Below, piece after piece: positions 1 to 6,405 of a stretch of DNA of 37,613 nucleotides (the first letter of the stretch is position 1; each line of letters opens with the position of its first letter). Source of the DNA: Ferruginibacter sp. GTDB lineage: Bacteria; Bacteroidota; Bacteroidia; Chitinophagales; Chitinophagaceae. The translations under genes were made by a program, and so were the position numbers. The stretch is from the NCBI GenBank assembly GCA_025362235.1, contig JANYGZ010000019.1:1-37613 (forward strand), in the 5' to 3' direction. The notes beneath the pieces were generated by a model. That model searched no databases. It saw only the letters and a program-made list of their open reading frames with translations, and was not told the origin of the DNA.

Positions 1-201
1 CTTCAATTATCAAAGTATAAGAAATTTTTAAAGCTTGTTTTGGAAGGAACAAGACTTGTTAAACAAAACAATAAAAAAATTTTGCAATGGCAGTATAGAT
101 TCTTATATCATATATTTACGCTAACGGTCAGGCTAAATGACACTTCAAAAAATATTAAAGACTTTAAAAAATTTACACAACTCTATTCGGACTTTAAATA
201 A
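1..201 (+). CDS. C-terminal end of an unknown protein (cut by window start)
   Basis: Frame 1 is open from the first base to a TAA at 199-201, giving 66 residues of a protein whose start lies outside the window. The tail is basic and rich in Lys, Phe and Leu, with no motif I recognise. Its stop overlaps the ATG of the next gene by one base (TAATG), which suggests translational coupling and a shared operon. The reading frame is real by this overlap and by its openness in very AT-rich DNA, but function cannot be assigned. It belongs to the accessory region left of the tRNA-Leu att repeats. Confidence 0.5.
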   Translation, partial: LQLSKYKKFLKLVLEGTRLVKQNNKKILQWQYRFLYHIFTLTVRLNDTSKNIKDFKKFTQLYSDFK

Positions 202-653
202 TGCCACCAACATTTTTCATATTTCTTGGACTAATTGCTTATTTCGGTTTAACAACTGTGACTTGCATTATATTTATTCCAATGCTTTTTTTTGACCGTA
301 AAAGATTGTTTGCAAAAAAGGTTCTTGCGACAGTTTTAATTTCATTTCCTTGTTTAATGGTTATGGGACTTGTGTTTGTTATTATTTTTATAATTCCAGC
401 GCTTGTATTTTCATGGTTAGCCAACAGCGGTTACATTTCAAGGACACCAGGAATAATTTTAGCATTAACTGGCTTAATAATTTTCGGTTGTTCAGTTGCG
501 ACATCAGCTTTATACTTGTGGTACTTCATTAGCAAACTTATTTATCAACGACTTGACAGAAAACCACTTCAAGACTTTTTAGACAATGATAAAGTTTTTA
601 AATTTTTGCGGCCGTATCTAATTAAATTTAAATTTTATAATCCTGCATCTTAG
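201..653 (+). CDS. Small multi-pass membrane protein, unknown function
   Basis: A 150-residue protein with three clear hydrophobic stretches at about residues 4-31, 41-73 and 84-111, separated by short loops (the first, DRKRLFAKK, strongly basic). A soluble basic C-terminal tail of ~35 residues follows. By the positive-inside rule the DRKRLFAKK loop should be cytoplasmic. The ATG overlaps the upstream stop by one base. The TIR-domain gene follows after 81 bases. No family is recognised. Pairing of a membrane protein with a TIR effector is known from some antiphage systems, but a link here is only inferred from proximity. Confidence 0.6.
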   Translation: MPPTFFIFLGLIAYFGLTTVTCIIFIPMLFFDRKRLFAKKVLATVLISFPCLMVMGLVFVIIFIIPALVFSWLANSGYISRTPGIILALTGLIIFGCSVATSALYLWYFISKLIYQRLDRKPLQDFLDNDKVFKFLRPYLIKFKFYNPAS

Positions 654-734
654 CAAGTAGTAAATATCAAACTTGAATATAATAGACATCACTCCATAGC
701 TCTAAAGCGAAATCTATAAAATAATAATTAAACA

Positions 735-1721
735 ATGAAGATTTTTATCTCCCACTCCTCACAAAACAAAAACTATGGTAATGAACTAGTCGATCTCCTT
801 ACAGGAATTGGAGTTAAAGATGACGAAATTATTTTTACAAGTAATGATGCGTATGGAATTCCAATTGGGCAAAATATTTTTTATTGGTTAAAAAGCAGGA
901 TATCTGAAAAGCCTCATGTTTTGTATCTTTTGTCTCCCGAATACTATCGGAGTGTTGCTTGTTTAAATGAGATGGGAGCAGCTTGGGTTGTAGAAAACAA
1001 GCACACTATGATTTTTACTCCCGAATTTAACCTGTCGAGTCCAGAGTTCCTTAATGGAGCGATTAACCCAAGAGAAATTGGGTTCTACATTGATAATCAC
1101 GATAAGTTGATTGCATTTGTAGAGTCTTTACGCATCGATTTTGTCATTTCGTTGAATCAGGTCTTAATAAGTCAAAAGATCAGGTTGTTTCTTGAGAATA
1201 TAAAAACCTTTAACCCGATAGTTGTTTCTTCCCCAGAATTATCGCCGGTAGTAAGCAATAACGTTTCATTCAAAGACCAAGAACTCGCAACACACGAGCA
1301 AAAAATACAAGTAAAGCCAATCGTCAATAGAACAGAAATGAATTCTGCAAAGTCAAGATTATTGATGGATTTAGAAAGTAATAAGCTAAAGGATGAGGAT
1401 GTCCTTTTAATTCATTACATAATCGAAACTGGCCGATTCAAATTAGGTACTGGATGGAGATCGAGTCAAGAAATTGAGAATATTAAAGTCTGGGAAGAAG
1501 TTCAGGAGTTAAACCATTCACTGTCGACAAATTATGATAATGCTTTGAGGAGATTTGAAATGAAAAATGTTACAGAGGTTTCCGAAACTACAAGCTATGG
1601 TAACCCAAGAGAAATAAGTATAAAAGAAGAGATTAAGAATGAATTATTAAACATGTCAGACGAACTTCTATCTAAAATAGATGAGGTGTTCCAAAGGAAT
1701 AAGAAAACAAGCACATGGTAA
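735..1721 (+). CDS. TIR-domain protein, candidate NAD+-consuming defence effector
   Basis: This 328-residue protein opens with a TIR fold: KIFISHSSQNK at residues 2-12 is the box-1-like strand, and a second strand with LYLLSPEYY lies at 63-71. The segment CLNEMGAAW (76-84) places Glu79 where bacterial TIR NADases carry the catalytic glutamate. The TIR domain covers roughly 1-155. A linker follows, then a C-terminal region (about 200-328) with predicted helices and a basic, possibly winged-helix segment that I cannot assign. Bacterial TIR proteins usually deplete NAD+ or make cyclic ADP-ribose signals in antiphage defence. That role is family knowledge plus location in an accessory region, not proven here. 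It does not look like the short ThsB-only architecture. Confidence 0.8.
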   Translation: MKIFISHSSQNKNYGNELVDLLTGIGVKDDEIIFTSNDAYGIPIGQNIFYWLKSRISEKPHVLYLLSPEYYRSVACLNEMGAAWVVENKHTMIFTPEFNLSSPEFLNGAINPREIGFYIDNHDKLIAFVESLRIDFVISLNQVLISQKIRLFLENIKTFNPIVVSSPELSPVVSNNVSFKDQELATHEQKIQVKPIVNRTEMNSAKSRLLMDLESNKLKDEDVLLIHYIIETGRFKLGTGWRSSQEIENIKVWEEVQELNHSLSTNYDNALRRFEMKNVTEVSETTSYGNPREISIKEEIKNELLNMSDELLSKIDEVFQRNKKTSTW

Positions 1722-1727
1722 AAACCG

Positions 1728-1761
1728 CACCCAACAAATAAGTATTTGTAAAAGCTGGGTG
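1728..1761. repeat. Inverted repeat just after the TIR gene
   Basis: CACCCA (1728-1733) and ACAAATA (1734-1740) are followed after AG by TATTTGT (1743-1749), AAAAGC, and TGGGTG (1756-1761). The inner 7-base arms and outer 6-base arms are both perfect, with a one-sided 6-base bulge. There is no T-run, so it is a weak candidate for an intrinsic terminator. The left side contains ACCCAAC, which fits the RYYYAAC core of integron attC sites, but no matching GTTRRRY is seen on the right. Confidence 0.5.
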
Positions 1762-1899
1762 GACCGAAGCTGTGATTCAACAATTACAATATCTCGTCTT
1801 GAAATAGTAGCAAATAACATCAAAATGGATAAAATACAACAAATAATCAAAGCCTTAAAATAGGCTTCAAATTAATTTATACTGTCCCCCCTAACTGTC

Positions 1900-1985
1900 C
1901 CCTATAAAATAAGAAAGCCCTGAAAGTGAATACTAACAAGGCTTTTAATATATACTGGTGCCAGGTATTGAACAATCGTCGAAAC
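1900..1985. repeat. Direct repeat copy 1: degenerate att site with tRNA-Leu 3' end remnant
   Basis: From CCCTATAAAAT (1900-1910) through GGTGCC (1957-1962) this stretch matches 3429-3491 at roughly 85-90% by eye, including the hairpin that serves as the tRNA-Leu terminator. On the minus strand it reads into a degenerate tRNA 3' end (a T-loop-like GTTCAATAC followed by TGGCACCA). Such a duplication is what a tyrosine recombinase leaves when it integrates at the 3' end of a tRNA gene. No integrase lies in the window. Confidence 0.65.
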
Positions 1986-2051
1986 ATTTTATGGAGGACT
2001 TAGGGAGGGTTATACAATAATAAATATAAAATTTTGAAGCATTTATAAATA

Positions 2052-2070
2052 AATTCGCAATTTGCGAATT
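2052..2070. promoter_or_regulatory. Perfect palindrome upstream of the winged-helix gene (operator candidate)
   Basis: AATTCGCAA (2052-2060), a single T, and TTGCGAATT (2062-2070) form a perfect 9+9 palindrome. It overlaps either candidate -33 element (TTTG 2061-2064 or TTG 2069-2071), so a bound dimer would block the promoter. It is also the start of a run of AATT-headed heptamers ending at 2087. Confidence 0.5.
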
Positions 2071-2095
2071 GCGAATTGAGAATTATTTATCTTTG
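2069..2095 (+). promoter_or_regulatory. Bacteroidota-type promoter of the winged-helix/nucleotidyltransferase operon
   Basis: TATCTTTG (2088-2095) fits TAnnTTTG exactly. A TTG lies 16 bases upstream (2069-2071), and a TTTG 23 bases upstream (2061-2064). The expected transcription start is near 2100-2102, on or next to the first ATG. Confidence 0.5.
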
Positions 2096-2096
2096 A

Positions 2097-2114
2097 GTTA
2101 TGAGAGCTCATAAC
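2097..2114. promoter_or_regulatory. Second perfect palindrome over the first ATG (operator candidate)
   Basis: GTTATGAG (2097-2104), AG, and CTCATAAC (2107-2114) form a perfect 8+8 inverted repeat that contains the ATG at 2100. With 2052-2070 it brackets the -7 element. Dual inverted repeats bound by the antitoxin are known for abiE operons. The same arrangement here is inferred. Confidence 0.45.
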
Positions 2115-2615
2115 GGAATGCGTCCGCAGGACATCATAATTTTATTAAAAATAGCAGCCTTGGATCAAACACCCTGGCAAAATAAAGATTTAGCATCACA
2201 ATTGTTCATAAGTGCCTCTGAAGTTACCGAATCGCTCAACAGGAGTGTTTTGGCTGGATTAATAGATGCGAATGATCGTAAAACTATTTACAAACAATCA
2301 CTGATGGAATTTATTCAGTTTGGACTTCATTATGTTTTTCCTGTGCCGATTGGTGGGATGCAAAACGGAATTTATACAGCTCATTCCCACCCTTTTTTTA
2401 AAAAGCACTTCAAAAATGAATTAGAATATATTTGGCCTGACGCCAAAGGGAAAGTCCGTGGATTGACGATTGAGCCTCTGTACAAAGAAATGGTCAAAGC
2501 TGCGCAGATCGATGAAAAATTATACAAAATGGCAGCAATATTAGATGTCATCAGAATTGGAAGAGTAAGAGAATGGAAGCTAGCAGTTGAGGAACTAAAA
2601 AATATGGTAGGATGA
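2100..2615 (+). CDS. Winged-helix DNA-binding protein paired with a nucleotidyltransferase (antitoxin-like)
   Basis: 171 residues from the ATG at 2100, or 165 from the ATG at 2118, which clears the palindrome and leaves a short leader. The N-terminal ~65 residues look like a winged helix-turn-helix (LASQLFISASEVTESLNRS, followed by a short wing). The rest is helical, without a motif I recognise. It overlaps the next gene by four bases (ATGA), as in two-gene toxin-antitoxin operons. In AbiE systems the first gene is a winged-helix antitoxin and repressor. This protein is shorter than typical AbiEi, so the comparison rests on order, coupling and promoter palindromes rather than on sequence identity. 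Confidence 0.65.
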   Translation: MRAHNGMRPQDIIILLKIAALDQTPWQNKDLASQLFISASEVTESLNRSVLAGLIDANDRKTIYKQSLMEFIQFGLHYVFPVPIGGMQNGIYTAHSHPFFKKHFKNELEYIWPDAKGKVRGLTIEPLYKEMVKAAQIDEKLYKMAAILDVIRIGRVREWKLAVEELKNMVG

Positions 2616-3292
2616 GCCATACCGAAAATATCACCAGAATTAAGGCTGTTTACAATGCACTAAAAGACTTAAAAAACGACGTCGTGTTTATAGGCGGCGC
2701 AACCGTTTCGCTATATGCAGATAGGCAAGCAACTGAGATAAGACCGACCGAAGATGTAGATATACTGGTCGAAATAAGCTCAAGGTGGGAATATGCAGCA
2801 TTAGAACAACGGCTTAGAGACATTGGTTTTGCGAATGATACAAATGCATCTTTTCTTGGGCGCTATACTTTGCCGGGTATAGTCGTTGATGTAATGCCGA
2901 CAGATGAAAAAATCCTTGGGTTTTCGAATATATGGTATAAAGAGGGCTTTAAGACAGCAATAGACTATTCAATTGACGATGAACACCAGGTGAAAATATT
3001 TACACCACCCATTTTCATAGCAACAAAGTTTGAAGCATTTAAAAACCGCGGTCGCAATGACGGTAGAACAAGCAGCGATTTTGAGGACATAGTTTTTGTA
3101 TTAGAAAACAGAAGTATAATCTGGCAAGAAATGGCAGAAACATCCGTGGATCTTGCATCCTACCTGCATCGGGAATTTTCAGTATTACTGGAAAATAAAT
3201 ATTGTATGGAATGGCTAACGTCACATTCAAGTGTTTATCCTCCAAGCTCCGATTATATAATGAGTGAAATGAAGTCTTTTGTAAATAATTGA
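2612..3292 (+). CDS. AbiEii/AbiGii-type nucleotidyltransferase (putative toxin)
   Basis: 226 residues with the polymerase-beta nucleotidyltransferase signature. It has a GG pair at 28-29 (FIGGATVSLY), then TEDVD with Asp48 and Asp50 as likely metal ligands, and Asp93 in IVVDVMP as the third acidic residue. The later KFEAF and SSDFEDI segments (Lys139, Asp156, Asp159) match the conserved Lys and DxxD of the AbiEii class. These enzymes transfer nucleotides to RNA (tRNA 3' ends in MenT) or another acceptor. The target here is unknown. The start overlaps the upstream stop (ATGA). The gene ends ~135 bases before the right direct repeat, so the pair fills the att-flanked segment. Toxin function is inferred from the family. 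Confidence 0.75.
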   Translation: MSHTENITRIKAVYNALKDLKNDVVFIGGATVSLYADRQATEIRPTEDVDILVEISSRWEYAALEQRLRDIGFANDTNASFLGRYTLPGIVVDVMPTDEKILGFSNIWYKEGFKTAIDYSIDDEHQVKIFTPPIFIATKFEAFKNRGRNDGRTSSDFEDIVFVLENRSIIWQEMAETSVDLASYLHREFSVLLENKYCMEWLTSHSSVYPPSSDYIMSEMKSFVNN

Positions 3293-3428
3293 TTTAAGTA
3301 CCGTACAATTTAAAAGGTCTTTTTTCATGACGAACCACTTTTACCATTTTTAGGCGCACCCGAATTGAGATGATTTAAATGGAAAATATAAAACACTTTG
3401 AACTACCTGAAACGTCTCCCTTGCCATT

Positions 3429-3494
3429 CCCTATAAAATAAAAAAGCCTTGAAAGTTAATACTATCAAGGCTTTTAATATTTACCGGTGCCCAG
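3429..3494. repeat. Direct repeat copy 2: att site at the 3' end of tRNA-Leu
   Basis: CCCTATAAAAT (3429-3439) through GGTGCCCAG (3486-3494) repeats 1900-1964. It covers the tRNA-Leu discriminator, part of its acceptor stem and its terminator, so an element integrated here leaves the tRNA functional. The 1.46 kb between the repeats carries only the winged-helix and nucleotidyltransferase genes. Confidence 0.65.
3441..3475 (-). terminator. Intrinsic terminator of tRNA-Leu
   Basis: Read on the minus strand, AAAAGCCTTG and CAAGGCTTTTT enclose a 15-base loop and end in TTTTTTATTTT. It lies 13 bases past the tRNA 3' end and is duplicated, with one stem mismatch, at about 1911-1946. Confidence 0.75.
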
Positions 3495-3571
3495 AACAAG
3501 ATTCGAACTTGCACATCCTTTCGAACGCTGCCACCTGAAGGCAGTGCGTCTACCAATTTCGCCATCTGGGC
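3488..3571 (-). tRNA. tRNA-Leu (anticodon CAG)
   Basis: An 84-base class II tRNA. The acceptor arms GCCCAGA and TCTGGGC pair perfectly. The anticodon stem CTGCC/GGCAG closes a UUCAGGU loop with anticodon CAG, reading CUG. There is a long variable arm, and the T arm has TTCGAAT in its loop. The discriminator is A, and CCA is not encoded (ACCG follows). It is the target of the direct repeats described above. Confidence 0.95.
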
Positions 3572-3588
3572 ATTTGCACTTAGGGCTG

Positions 3589-3596
3589 CAAATATA
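3589..3596 (-). promoter_or_regulatory. -7 element of the tRNA-Leu promoter
   Basis: On the minus strand this reads TATATTTG, an exact TAnnTTTG, 17 bases before the mature tRNA. No convincing -33 TTG is visible, because the upstream region runs into the 3' end of dapD. Confidence 0.45.
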
Positions 3597-3601
3597 ATTG
3601 A

Positions 3602-4414
3602 CTAAACCGAAACATTAAAATCCCTTAATGCATCGTTTAAACTTGTTTTTAAATCGGTGGATGGTTTGCGCTGCCCGATAATTAATGCACAGCCAACACC
3701 ATACTCTCCCGCAGGAAATTTTTTGTTATAAGTACCCGGAATTACTACGCTCCTTGCCGGCACAACCCCTTTTGTTTCTATAGGTTCAGGGCCACTGACA
3801 TCAATTATTTTTGTTGACATGGTCAATACCACATTGGCACCCAATACGGCTTCTTTTTCAACCCTTACTCCTTCAACCACAATACAGCGGCTGCCAATAA
3901 AACAACCATCTTCAATAATTACTGGTGCTGCCTGCAAGGGTTCCAGCACTCCGCCAATACCTACGCCACCACTAAGGTGTACGCCTTTGCCAATTTGGGC
4001 GCAACTGCCTACTGTGGCCCATGTATCCACCATGGTACCTTCATCTACATAGGCGCCGATGTTTACATAACTGGGCATCAATACTACATTTTTTGCCAGA
4101 TAAGCACCATATCTTGCAACAGCGTGCGGCACGGCCCGTACTCCCAGTGCCGCATACCCGCTTTTTAATTTCATTTTATCATAAAACTCAAAAGGAGGTA
4201 ATGTATAAGTCTGCATTTGCTGTATGGCAAAATACATCAGTACCGCCTGCTTTACCCATTCATTTACCTGCCAGCCCTGTTCGGTTGGTGCAGCTGTTCT
4301 TAACCTGCCTTTATCTACTTCTTCAACAACTAATTTTACCGCATCTGCGTATTGGTCTTGTTTAAGCAGTTCCCTGTTTGCCCACGCTGAAAGTATTAAT
4401 TCTTTTAGTTCCAT
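3602..4414 (-). CDS. dapD: 2,3,4,5-tetrahydropyridine-2,6-dicarboxylate N-succinyltransferase
   Basis: DapD transfers succinyl from succinyl-CoA to tetrahydrodipicolinate in the succinylase branch of lysine and meso-diaminopimelate synthesis in the cytosol. The 270-residue length is close to the ~274 of E. coli DapD. An N-terminal helical domain (1-95) is followed by left-handed beta-helix hexapeptide repeats from about 100 to 200, with the hallmark stretch YVDEGTMVDTWATVGSCAQIG at 122-142 and later VPARSVVIPGT. The start at 4414 gives the expected MELKELI N-terminus. It stands alone, with a tRNA on one side and a divergent glycosyltransferase on the other. dapB, from the same pathway, lies about 10 kb away. 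Confidence 0.95.
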   Translation of the reverse strand: MELKELILSAWANRELLKQDQYADAVKLVVEEVDKGRLRTAAPTEQGWQVNEWVKQAVLMYFAIQQMQTYTLPPFEFYDKMKLKSGYAALGVRAVPHAVARYGAYLAKNVVLMPSYVNIGAYVDEGTMVDTWATVGSCAQIGKGVHLSGGVGIGGVLEPLQAAPVIIEDGCFIGSRCIVVEGVRVEKEAVLGANVVLTMSTKIIDVSGPEPIETKGVVPARSVVIPGTYNKKFPAGEYGVGCALIIGQRKPSTDLKTSLNDALRDFNVSV

Positions 4415-4512
4415 TGTATGTCAATTTATTTTTTAAAAAGATGAATAAGTTTTCTGCACCCTGCAATGTAACCGGTACGTCAAATTGCTGCAAGCATCAG
4501 GTTAATTGTGAA

Positions 4513-4547
4513 CTATTCCCTATTGACTATTGACCATTCAACATTCA
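4513..4547. repeat. Degenerate heptanucleotide array, five units
   Basis: Five consecutive 7-base units in the dapD/glycosyltransferase gap: CTATTCC, CTATTGA, CTATTGA, CCATTCA, ACATTCA. All share ATT at the same phase. The gap (4415-4684) otherwise holds no gene. The array resembles the short tandem heptamer repeats described in cyanobacteria in form only. Confidence 0.5.
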
Positions 4548-4684
4548 CCTGTAAAGGTTGCGCAAGATACAAAAAGAATAAGCTGAATTATTTTGAATTT
4601 TAAATCAATTGTATTGATATAACATTTGCATTTATGTCGTTGTTAAAACGGATTATATATCTTGCATTTACATTTATACATAAT

Positions 4685-5836
4685 ATGCATATCGGCTTTG
4701 ATGGTAAAAGGGCGTTTCAAAATAAAACAGGGCTGGGAAATTATATCCGTTCCTTAATTGCCATTCTTACACAGCATTATCCTCAAAATAACTATACGTT
4801 GTTTGCTCCAAAACAAACAAACTTATTTGATATTGGCGCTGTTGAAAATGTGCATGCTGTTTTTCCTCAAACATTTTCAGGCAGGCATTTTCCGGGCTTG
4901 TGGAGAAGGAATGGGATGGTTAAACTGATTGCCGGTTCAGGAGTGGATATCTATCATGGTGTGAGTAATGAATTGCCATTAAACATAAAGCATGCTGGTG
5001 TAAAAACTGTTGTAACCATACACGATATTATTTTTGAGCGGTTTCCCGAAACCTATAATTTTGATGAACGTTATGTTCATAGGTGGAAGATAAAACATGC
5101 CTGCAAAACCGCTGATGCCATTATTGCTATCAGCAAGCAAACAAAGGATGACCTTATTAATTTTTATAAAGTGCCTGCAAGTAAAATTTTTATTTGCTAC
5201 CAAACCTGTAACCCGATATTTCAACAGACCATTTCAGCAGCAGATAAAGCCATCGTAAAAAGCAGGTACCGTTTGCCCGATAATTATTTTTTGTTTGTAA
5301 GTTCTATTGCGCCAAGAAAAAATCTTATTGCTATTTGTAAGGCAATGTTATTGCTTAAAGATAAAATGGATATTCCCTTAGTTGTAATTGGCAATGGCAA
5401 AAAACAAAAGGAAGAAGCTAAACAATTTATGCGGGCCAATGATATCGCCGACAGGCTTATATTATTGAACGAAATGCCGGAATCAAGAAAAAGTGATTTT
5501 ACAACAGCAGCTGATTTTCCGGCAATTTACCAACAGGCACTTGCATTGGTATACCCATCTATTTTTGAAGGCTTTGGTGCACCTTTGCTGGAAGCCTTAT
5601 GGAGTGGGTTGCCGGTTATCAGCAGCAATACCAGCAGCCTGCCCGAAGTGGCTGGTGATGCGGCTTTATATTTTTCGCCAGCCGATTATGAATTACTTGC
5701 CAAACACCTATACGCAATAGCGACTGATAAAAATATTGTTCTGGATTTAAGAGAAAAAGGGTTTGAACAGGTGCAGCAGTTCACCACCCAAAAATATGCT
5801 GACAGCATTATGAATGTATACCAAAGTATTTTATGA
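4685..5836 (+). CDS. GT4-family glycosyltransferase
   Basis: A family 1/4 (GT-B fold) glycosyltransferase using a nucleotide-sugar donor; the acceptor is unknown. From the ATG at 4685 it has 383 residues and begins MHIGFDGKRAF, followed by GLGNY, the usual N-terminus of this family. An in-frame ATG at 4634 would add 17 residues (MSLLKRII...) and lies six bases after a TAACATTTG -7-like sequence, so that start is possible. The C-terminal domain shows LFVSSIAPRKN, the donor-site motif EGFGAPLLE (about 295-303) and PEVAGDAALYF. It overlaps tsaC by four bases (ATGA), so the two are translationally coupled. The donor and pathway (surface polysaccharide or other) cannot be read from the context. 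Confidence 0.85.
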   Translation: MHIGFDGKRAFQNKTGLGNYIRSLIAILTQHYPQNNYTLFAPKQTNLFDIGAVENVHAVFPQTFSGRHFPGLWRRNGMVKLIAGSGVDIYHGVSNELPLNIKHAGVKTVVTIHDIIFERFPETYNFDERYVHRWKIKHACKTADAIIAISKQTKDDLINFYKVPASKIFICYQTCNPIFQQTISAADKAIVKSRYRLPDNYFLFVSSIAPRKNLIAICKAMLLLKDKMDIPLVVIGNGKKQKEEAKQFMRANDIADRLILLNEMPESRKSDFTTAADFPAIYQQALALVYPSIFEGFGAPLLEALWSGLPVISSNTSSLPEVAGDAALYFSPADYELLAKHLYAIATDKNIVLDLREKGFEQVQQFTTQKYADSIMNVYQSIL

Positions 5837-6405
5837 GCGACTTTTTAAACGATATAGAAAATTGCCTGGAAGTATTGCATAAAGGTGGTACTATTTTATA
5901 CCCAACAGATACTATTTGGGGTATTGGTTGCGATGCTACCAACGAAGATGCTGTTGCTAAAATTTACGAACTTAAAAAAAGGGCAGAAGAAAAGAGCATG
6001 ATTATTTTATTGGCCACTAAAAAAGATATCATTCAATATATAACCCAGCCCGATTTGTCTGTATTGGATTACCTGAATACCACAACAAAACCCACTACGG
6101 TAATTTATGATGGTGCAACAGGGCTTGCTGAAAATGTAATAAATAAAGACGGCACCGTTGCCATCCGGTTAACGAATGATACTTTTTGCAAACACCTTAT
6201 CAAAAGATTTAAAAAACCCATAGTATCTACTTCAGCTAACGCTAGCGGTTACCCGACACCGGCTATATTTTCTGAAATAAGTAATGAAATAAAAAAAGGT
6301 GTTGACTATATAGTTCAACACCGGCAGGATGATGTAAAAATTGCAACACCTTCTTCAATAATAAGGTGGAGCAAAAATGGAACACCTGTTATTATAAGGC
6401 CGTAA
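5833..6405 (+). CDS. tsaC: L-threonylcarbamoyladenylate synthase (TsaC/Sua5/YrdC)
   Basis: This enzyme makes threonylcarbamoyl-AMP from threonine, bicarbonate and ATP, the first step of t6A37 modification in ANN-decoding tRNAs. Its 190 residues form a single YrdC domain without the Sua5 C-terminal extension. Visible motifs are PTDTIWGIGCD (24-34), ELKKR (46-50) and STSANASG (132-139). The start overlaps the glycosyltransferase stop (ATGA). The stop directly abuts the stop of the convergent outer-membrane gene with no base between. Coupling to a glycosyltransferase has no obvious functional meaning and may simply reflect shared transcription. Confidence 0.93.
   Translation: MSDFLNDIENCLEVLHKGGTILYPTDTIWGIGCDATNEDAVAKIYELKKRAEEKSMIILLATKKDIIQYITQPDLSVLDYLNTTTKPTTVIYDGATGLAENVINKDGTVAIRLTNDTFCKHLIKRFKKPIVSTSANASGYPTPAIFSEISNEIKKGVDYIVQHRQDDVKIATPSSIIRWSKNGTPVIIRP

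Noticed and set aside
1681..1863. Open frame of 60 codons overlapping the end of the TIR gene
   Set aside because: It begins inside the TIR coding region, crosses the inverted repeat, has no recognisable motif and no promoter of its own.
3379..3441. 20-codon ORF ending in the right att repeat
   Set aside because: Too short, no motif, and its end coincides with repeat sequence.
4634..4684. Upstream ATG extending the glycosyltransferase by 17 residues
   Set aside because: Family proteins start at the MHIGFDGKRAF segment. A TAACATTTG sequence before 4634 keeps the longer start possible, so it is noted in the gene entry rather than adopted.
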